Part shown: positions 1 to 3,415 of the stretch, in pieces
Layout: every line of letters begins with the position of its first letter
Numbering within the stretch: the first letter of the stretch is position 1
Assembly: GCA_003021755.1 (NCBI GenBank)
Contig: PXQZ01000017.1
Coordinates: 1-7,540, forward strand
DNA length: 7,540 nt
Origin: Halobacteriales archaeon QH_8_67_36
GTDB taxonomy: Archaea; Halobacteriota; Halobacteria; Halobacteriales; Haloarculaceae
Direction: 5' to 3'
The notes under the pieces: model-generated
Seen by the model: only the letters and a program-made list of their open reading frames with translations
What the model was told of the DNA's origin: nothing
Databases searched by the model: none
Position numbers and translations under genes: made by a program

Positions 1-125
1 GTTACTGTTCCGCGAGTTCTCTCAGATGATAACTGCCGGATCGACGGTGAGACGGCCGTTACTGGTTCCGGGCAAGAACGCCACGGGTCACTCGTATCTC
101 GGATTCTCCGGCAGTCCGCTGATCA

Positions 126-281
126 TCAGTCGTTCGCGACGAAACCGTCTTCGCCGTGGCCGTCCTCGATAAAACAGTCCGAACCCCACGAGTTCCGGAT
201 GAACCCCTGAAACGGCCACAGACCCTGTATATGTACGAAAGCCAACGAGGGCGCGGCGACGAACATCGTCGATATACACAC
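126..281 (-). CDS. Doubtful small ORF, 51 aa (46 aa from internal ATG), unknown function
   Basis: This short frame is not recognised as any family. It can start at GTG 281 or at ATG 266 and ends with two consecutive TGA codons (126-128 and 123-125). From the ATG, about three quarters of the codons end in G or C. The C-terminal half (…FIRNSWGSDCFIEDGHGEDGFVAND) is acidic, as expected for a haloarchaeal protein. The GTG at 281 lies about 26 bases from the centre of the near-symmetric TATA box at 303-311, so a leaderless divergent transcript is conceivable. A competing overlapping frame (GTG 279 to 88, 63 aa) is arginine-rich with poorer codon use and is less likely. The segment could also be a decayed gene fragment or chance. 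Confidence 0.22.
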   Translation of the reverse strand: MCISTMFVAAPSLAFVHIQGLWPFQGFIRNSWGSDCFIEDGHGEDGFVAND

Positions 282-302
282 CTACGGGCAGAAGACTGGT
301 GC

Positions 303-311
303 TTTATATAA
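303..311 (+). promoter_or_regulatory. TATA box for the CARF-like regulator gene
   Basis: TTTATATAA is centred about 27 bases upstream of the ATG at 334, the spacing expected when a haloarchaeal transcript starts at or next to the start codon. No Shine-Dalgarno sequence precedes that ATG, which also points to a leaderless mRNA. The box reads almost the same on the other strand, so it could also fire leftward towards the small ORF ending at 126. Confidence 0.7.
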
Positions 312-333
312 GCGTCGGCTCATTGTCCCCCGT

Positions 334-1242
334 ATGCAGACCCACATCGTCCCGGTCGGGTTCGACTACGACCGGCTCATCGCGCCGCTGGTGCGCGAGC
401 AACTCGACGTGGACCGCGTCATCCTGCTGGAGGGGGCCGTGGGGTCGGAGGCCAACGTGGAGTACTCCCGCAACCTCGCGGAGAAACTGGAGAAGGACTA
501 CCGGAACCTGCTGGGCGCCGAGACCGAGCGGGTGGTCGTCGCCGACGTCTACGACTATGACGAGGCCTTCGAGCAGGCCTTCGCGCTCATCAACGCCGAA
601 CTCGACTCGGGCTGTGAGGTGTGGGTCAACGTCTCGGCGATGCCCCGGACGGTCTCGTTTGCCTTTGCGACGGCGGCCCACTCCATCATGGTCGAGCGGG
701 AGGGCGACCGCGAGCGCATCCACACCTACCACACCGTCCCGGAGAAGTATCTGGAGACCGAACTCGCAGAGGAGTTGCGCAAGCAGGTCGAACTGCTCGA
801 AGACTTGGAGGCCGGCAAGGGGGTCGACGACCGCGTCGACGAGCGACTCTCGACGGCACTGGACCTGCTGGACGAGTTCGACGAGCGCGGGACGACCATC
901 GGCGCCAAGGAGATAGACGGCTCCCACATCGTCGAACTGCCGGTGGCCTCCTTCTCCAACGTCAAACCGTTCGAGAAGGTTATCCTCTTTACGCTGGGCG
1001 AACACGGCGAGTTCGAGTCCGTCTCCGAACTGGCCCAGGCGCTGGCCCGCGACATGGGCGAGGAGTACACCGACTCCTTTCGCTCGAAGGTCATCTACAA
1101 CGTCGACCGACTGGGTCCGGGCGGCAAGGGGTACATCGAGCAGGAGGCACACGGGAAGTCCCACCGGACGAAGCTCTCCCGCATCGGCGCGCTTTGGGTC
1201 CGGGCCCATTCCGCCGAGGACCGCGAGACGGAGCGACCGTGA
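334..1242 (+). CDS. HFX_2341-family (DUF6293) regulator: CARF-like sensor plus winged helix
   Basis: This 302-residue cytosolic protein matches the pattern of the haloarchaeal HFX_2341/DUF6293 transcriptional regulator family. Residues 1-135 look like a Rossmann-type sensor domain. A first strand (THIVPVGFDYDR) is followed by alternating strands and helices, and then by VWVNVSAMPRTVSFAFATAA (97-116). That segment sits where CARF domains have their Asn-Ser/Thr-Gly ligand-binding loop. Residues 136-195 form a charged helical linker. Residues 208-292 read as a winged helix: a helix (KPFEKVILFTLGEHG), a recognition region (SVSELAQALARDMG…SFRSKVIYNVDRLG) and a basic wing (GKSHRTKLSRIGALWV). The architecture recalls Csa3-type CARF-wHTH regulators, but no cas gene is nearby. 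ATG 334 is chosen because the TATA box lies 27 bases upstream. The gene precedes the transporter operon on the same strand with its own promoter. Ligand and targets are unknown. Confidence 0.85.
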   Translation: MQTHIVPVGFDYDRLIAPLVREQLDVDRVILLEGAVGSEANVEYSRNLAEKLEKDYRNLLGAETERVVVADVYDYDEAFEQAFALINAELDSGCEVWVNVSAMPRTVSFAFATAAHSIMVEREGDRERIHTYHTVPEKYLETELAEELRKQVELLEDLEAGKGVDDRVDERLSTALDLLDEFDERGTTIGAKEIDGSHIVELPVASFSNVKPFEKVILFTLGEHGEFESVSELAQALARDMGEEYTDSFRSKVIYNVDRLGPGGKGYIEQEAHGKSHRTKLSRIGALWVRAHSAEDRETERP

Positions 1243-1307
1243 CCGCCGGCGCCACACCCCGACCCGGGTGACGCCCACCGAACGCGACTGCCGCCGACCT
1301 ACGACTG

Positions 1308-1326
1308 TGAAGACAATATTTCTTCA
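1308..1326. promoter_or_regulatory. Palindrome 1 upstream of transporter operon, possible operator
   Basis: A perfect 6-base inverted repeat, TGAAGA (1308-1313) and TCTTCA (1321-1326), flanks an AT-rich 7-base centre. It lies between the regulator stop codon and the DUF3311 gene, centred about 69 bases before that start. The T-rich stretch here could instead, or also, end transcription of the upstream regulator gene. A role as a protein-binding site is inference. Confidence 0.4.
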
Positions 1327-1335
1327 AACTTCTAC

Positions 1336-1352
1336 CGTGAAGATACATCACG
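1336..1352. promoter_or_regulatory. Palindrome 2 upstream of transporter operon, possible operator
   Basis: A perfect 5-base inverted repeat, CGTGA (1336-1340) and TCACG (1348-1352), has a 7-base centre, the same spacer length as the palindrome at 1308-1326. Both left arms fall within a direct repeat GTGAAGA (1307-1313 and 1337-1343) whose copies are exactly 30 bases, about three helical turns, apart. The site ends just before the weak TATA-like element at 1354-1360, so a bound protein could contact or block the basal transcription factors. Confidence 0.4.
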
Positions 1353-1353
1353 C

Positions 1354-1360
1354 ATTAGTA
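1354..1360 (+). promoter_or_regulatory. Weak TATA-like element for DUF3311-symporter operon
   Basis: ATTAGTA lies about 28 bases before the ATG at 1386, roughly the position expected for leaderless transcription. It departs from a strong haloarchaeal box, which fits a promoter needing an activator. Position is the main support. Confidence 0.35.
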
Positions 1361-1385
1361 GCCGCAGTGGCTAGCCCGTCGTGAA

Positions 1386-1604
1386 ATGAGTACCGTCCGT
1401 CTCGTCGGCTGGGCAGTCGTTGCGCTGGTGCTGATGGCGCTCGCAGTCCCGTGGTTCCTCTGGGGCGACGCGGGAACGGCGTTCGGCCTCCCGGTGTGGC
1501 TCTGGTGGCACGTGGGCTGGATGGCGCTGGCCAGCGTCGTCTTCGCCGTCTTCGCGCGCACCGACTGGGGACTCGGTATCGAGGAGGTGAAGCCGCGTGG
1601 CTGA
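1386..1604 (+). CDS. DUF3311 small membrane protein, probable symporter partner
   Basis: This 72-residue protein has two hydrophobic helices, about residues 6-26 and 36-60, joined by a short Gly/Asp-containing turn (WGDAGTAFGLP). The stretch FGLPVWLWWHVGWMALASVVFAVFAR matches the DUF3311 pattern of a G-L-P motif followed by a Trp-rich second helix. DUF3311 proteins are commonly encoded directly before sodium:solute symporters, in bacteria as well as archaea, and are thought to be small subunits or assembly partners. Here the stop codon overlaps the symporter start by 8 bases, which implies translational coupling and a fixed ratio of the two products. ATG 1386 has no Shine-Dalgarno site, so it is probably read from a leaderless or short-leader mRNA. 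No biochemical activity can be assigned from sequence. Confidence 0.87.
   Translation: MSTVRLVGWAVVALVLMALAVPWFLWGDAGTAFGLPVWLWWHVGWMALASVVFAVFARTDWGLGIEEVKPRG
1583..1590 (+). promoter_or_regulatory. Perfect Shine-Dalgarno site deciding the symporter GTG start
   Basis: GGAGGTGA is fully complementary to the conserved 3' end of archaeal 16S rRNA and lies 6 bases before the GTG at 1597. It sits inside the end of the DUF3311 coding sequence. It justifies a GTG start that would otherwise look weak. Neither the regulator nor valS has such a site before its start. Confidence 0.85.
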
Positions 1605-3123
1605 CACGACGCTCCAACTTGGCATCGTCGGCGGGTACATGGTCGTCGCGCTCGCGGTCGGCGTCGTCGCCTACCGGCTGACCGACCGTACCGCCGAGGA
1701 CTACTACCTCGCGAGCCGCACGCTCGGAACCGTCGTCCTGCTGTTCACGACGTTCGCGACGCTGCTGTCTGCCTTTACCTTCTTTGGCGGCCCGAACCTC
1801 GCCTACAGCGCCGGCCCCGAGTGGATACTCGTCATGGGGCTGATGGACGGCATCATCTTCGCCGTCCTCTGGTACGTGCTGGGGTACAAGCAGTGGCTGG
1901 TCGGCAAACGCCACGGCTACGTGACGCTGGGCGAGATGCTCGGCGATCGCTTTGGCTCGACACCGCTCCGGGTCGTCGTCGCCGCCGTCAGCCTCTTCTG
2001 GCTGTTCCCGTACGTAATGTTACAGCAGAAGGGCGCGGGGCAGGCTATCGTCGGCCTCACCGACGGCGCGGTCCCGTTCTGGGTCGGGGCGGGCGGCATC
2101 ACGCTGTTCATGGTCCTGTACGTCGCGCTCTCAGGGATGCGCGGGGTAGCCTGGACGGACACGCTCCAGGGACTGTTCATGCTCTCGCTCGTCTGGGTCG
2201 CCGTCGCGTGGGTCCTCTCGGCCGTCGGCGGGTCGGGCGAGGCGACCGGCGCGCTGGCAGCCACGAATCCCGACTTCCTCGGGCTCGGTGGCGGCCTCTA
2301 CACGCCCCAGTACATCGTCTCGACGGCGGTCAGCATCGCCTTCGGCGTGACGATGTTCCCACAAATAAACCAGCGCTTCTTCGCCGCCGGGTCGAAGAAG
2401 GTACTCAAGCGCACGTTCGCGCTGTGGCCGGTGCTGGTCGTGTTGCTGTTCGTCCCGGCCTTTATGCTGGGCGCGTGGGCGGCCGGGCTCGGCGTGACCG
2501 TCCCGGAGGGTGGCAACGTCATCCCCGCGATACTGGCCGAGTACACGCCGACGTGGTTCGCCGCCCTGGTCATCGCCGGCGCGATGGCCGCGATGATGTC
2601 CTCCAGCGACTCCATGCTGCTGTCGGGGTCGTCGTATCTGACACGGGACGTCTACCGGCCCCTGACCGGCCGTGACGACGCGACCGACGAGCGGACCGAC
2701 CGCCGCGAAGCACTCCTCGCCCGCGTGGGCGTGGTCGTGTTCGCGACGCTCTCCTTCGTCGCCAGTCTCTACACGCCGGGGACGCTAGTCCAGATAGGCG
2801 ATACCGCCTTCAGCGGCTTCGCACAGCTCACGGTGCCGGTCGCGCTGGCGCTGTACTGGCAGGGGACGACACGGAGGGGGATGTACGCCGGCGTCGTCGG
2901 GAGTCAGCTATTCTACGGCCTCCACGTCTTCCCGGTCGTCGCGGCACTTTCGGGACTGGTCGGCCTCGACGTGGCGCTGCCCGCGACGTATCTCGGCTGG
3001 ACGCCGGGCGTCGTCGGCATCCTCGTTGGCCTCCTGCTGACGGTCGGCGTCTCGCTGGTGACGGCACCCGCCGCGACCGAGGACCGGAGTGCCTACGCGG
3101 TCTCCGGCATCGAAGGTGACTGA
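1597..3123 (+). CDS. Sodium:solute symporter (SSS family), substrate unknown
   Basis: This 508-residue inner-membrane transporter couples Na+ entry to uptake of an organic solute. About 13 hydrophobic helices can be seen, roughly at 7-27, 45-66, 75-97, 125-145, 158-180, 187-211, 237-257, 273-298, 312-334, 371-392, 400-421, 430-452 and 464-488. Family marks include the interrupted first core helix (LLSAFTFFGGPNLAYSAG, 56-73) and GMRGVAWTDTLQGLFML (180-196). The serine-rich AAMMSSSDSMLLSGSSYLTRDVY (331-353) aligns with the PutP/vSGLT region that binds Na+; Ser335-337 are the likely ligands. Length is normal for the family. The DUF3311 partner recalls bacterial pantothenate (PanF-type) and monocarboxylate (MctP-type) symporter loci, but the substrate cannot be read from sequence. 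A charged loop (GRDDATDERTDRREA, 358-372) and an acidic C-terminus are halophilic traits. The start is GTG 1597 with an ideal ribosome-binding site. Confidence 0.93.
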   Translation: MADTTLQLGIVGGYMVVALAVGVVAYRLTDRTAEDYYLASRTLGTVVLLFTTFATLLSAFTFFGGPNLAYSAGPEWILVMGLMDGIIFAVLWYVLGYKQWLVGKRHGYVTLGEMLGDRFGSTPLRVVVAAVSLFWLFPYVMLQQKGAGQAIVGLTDGAVPFWVGAGGITLFMVLYVALSGMRGVAWTDTLQGLFMLSLVWVAVAWVLSAVGGSGEATGALAATNPDFLGLGGGLYTPQYIVSTAVSIAFGVTMFPQINQRFFAAGSKKVLKRTFALWPVLVVLLFVPAFMLGAWAAGLGVTVPEGGNVIPAILAEYTPTWFAALVIAGAMAAMMSSSDSMLLSGSSYLTRDVYRPLTGRDDATDERTDRREALLARVGVVVFATLSFVASLYTPGTLVQIGDTAFSGFAQLTVPVALALYWQGTTRRGMYAGVVGSQLFYGLHVFPVVAALSGLVGLDVALPATYLGWTPGVVGILVGLLLTVGVSLVTAPAATEDRSAYAVSGIEGD

Positions 3124-3145
3124 GAGTGGTTATTGCAGATTAGTT

Positions 3146-3178
3146 CCGGATAGCGCCTGCGGGGTCGGCGCATACCGG
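3146..3178 (+). terminator. Hairpin after the symporter gene, possible terminator or 3'-end element
   Basis: The structure starts 23 bases after the symporter stop codon. An outer CCGG/CCGG stem (3146-3149 with 3175-3178) is separated by a symmetric ATA/ATA internal loop from an inner GCGCC/GGCGC stem (3153-3157 with 3167-3171) with a 9-base loop. No T-run follows, so it is not a standard archaeal T-tract terminator. It may stabilise or define the 3' end of the operon mRNA. The symmetric A-U-A internal loop argues for an RNA fold, because the site is not a perfect DNA palindrome. Confidence 0.4.
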
Positions 3179-3260
3179 CAAATCGCTACACGAATCACTA
3201 TGCAAGAGGACCGGGTGAGCCGACACGCCGGACTGGAACCGCTGGCGGCCACTACAAACC

Positions 3261-3271
3261 GAAGTCGTTTA
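3261..3271 (+). promoter_or_regulatory. Candidate upstream valS promoter
   Basis: GAAG followed by GTTTA resembles a haloarchaeal BRE/TATA pair. TTTA (3268-3271) is centred about 28 bases before the ATG at 3298, which starts the 21-codon ORF. Use of this promoter would give a valS mRNA with a leader of about 120 bases carrying that ORF. Inverted GTGAGCC (3215-3221) and GGCTCAC (3282-3288) bracket the element. Confidence 0.4.
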
Positions 3272-3297
3272 GCCCCCGGTTGGCTCACATACACGTA

Positions 3298-3363
3298 ATG
3301 GCGCGTCGAGCACACCGCCCGTCCGTTCTCGTACCCGTAGTAGGGGTCCCCACGCCCCGATAA
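3298..3363 (+). CDS. Candidate valine-rich leader peptide ORF before valS (21 aa)
   Basis: The ORF encodes MARRAHRPSVLVPVVGVPTPR and ends at TAA 3361-3363, 52 bases before valS. Five of its 21 codons are valine, all within residues 10-17 (GTT, GTA, GTA, GTA, GTC). GTA is disfavoured in the GC-rich genes around it. The ATG sits where a leaderless transcript from the 3261-3271 promoter would begin. Valine codons directly before the gene that charges valyl-tRNA recall bacterial amino-acid leader peptides. The ORF is short and basic, and its codon use would also fit non-coding DNA, so this is a hypothesis rather than a firm gene. Confidence 0.3.
   Translation: MARRAHRPSVLVPVVGVPTPR
3333..3358 (+). 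promoter_or_regulatory. Possible alternative stems at the end of the leader ORF
   Basis: ACCC (3333-3336) can pair with GGGT (3344-3347), or GGGG (3343-3346) can pair with CCCC (3355-3358). The two pairings share the central G-run and exclude each other, as in an attenuator switch. Each stem is only four base pairs, so chance is a serious alternative. It is recorded because the first stem overlaps the clustered valine codons. Confidence 0.15.
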
Positions 3364-3386
3364 CACCACCTCTCGACGCCCGCACA

Positions 3387-3391
3387 GTTTT
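3387..3391 (+). promoter_or_regulatory. Candidate proximal valS promoter element
   Basis: GTTTT is centred about 27 bases before the valS ATG at 3416, the spacing of a leaderless haloarchaeal gene, and no Shine-Dalgarno site precedes that ATG. The box is a poor TATA match. If this is the main promoter, the valine-rich ORF upstream would not be part of most valS transcripts. Confidence 0.35.
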
Positions 3392-3415
3392 CGACCGACG
3401 CCAGCCCCAGCAGAT

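Noticed and set aside
32..115. Nine-base inverted repeat ACTGCCGGA/TCCGGCAGT
   Set aside because: Arms are 66 bases apart with no further pairing on either side and no associated feature, so chance is likely.
1..210. Plus-strand frame open from the left edge to TGA 208-210
   Set aside because: Third positions are not GC-rich, composition is Ser/Pro/Arg-heavy and no motif is seen. It could be the tail of an outside gene but cannot be supported.
126..281. NSWG motif in the small ORF resembling the papain-family Asn active-site signature
   Set aside because: The following W-G-x-x-G-Y spacing does not fit and there is no room for the Cys and His parts of a C1 peptidase.
304..1278. 324-codon open frame antisense to the CARF-like regulator
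   Set aside because: Its product is Val/Gly/Arg-rich with no family resemblance, and it mirrors a confident gene. Long antisense frames are expected in GC-rich coding DNA.
3200..3298. 32-codon ORF (MQEDRVSRHAGLEP…) whose TAA overlaps the leader ORF ATG
   Set aside because: It has no ribosome-binding site, its end spans the promoter-like element, and codon use is not typical. The TAATG overlap is probably chance.
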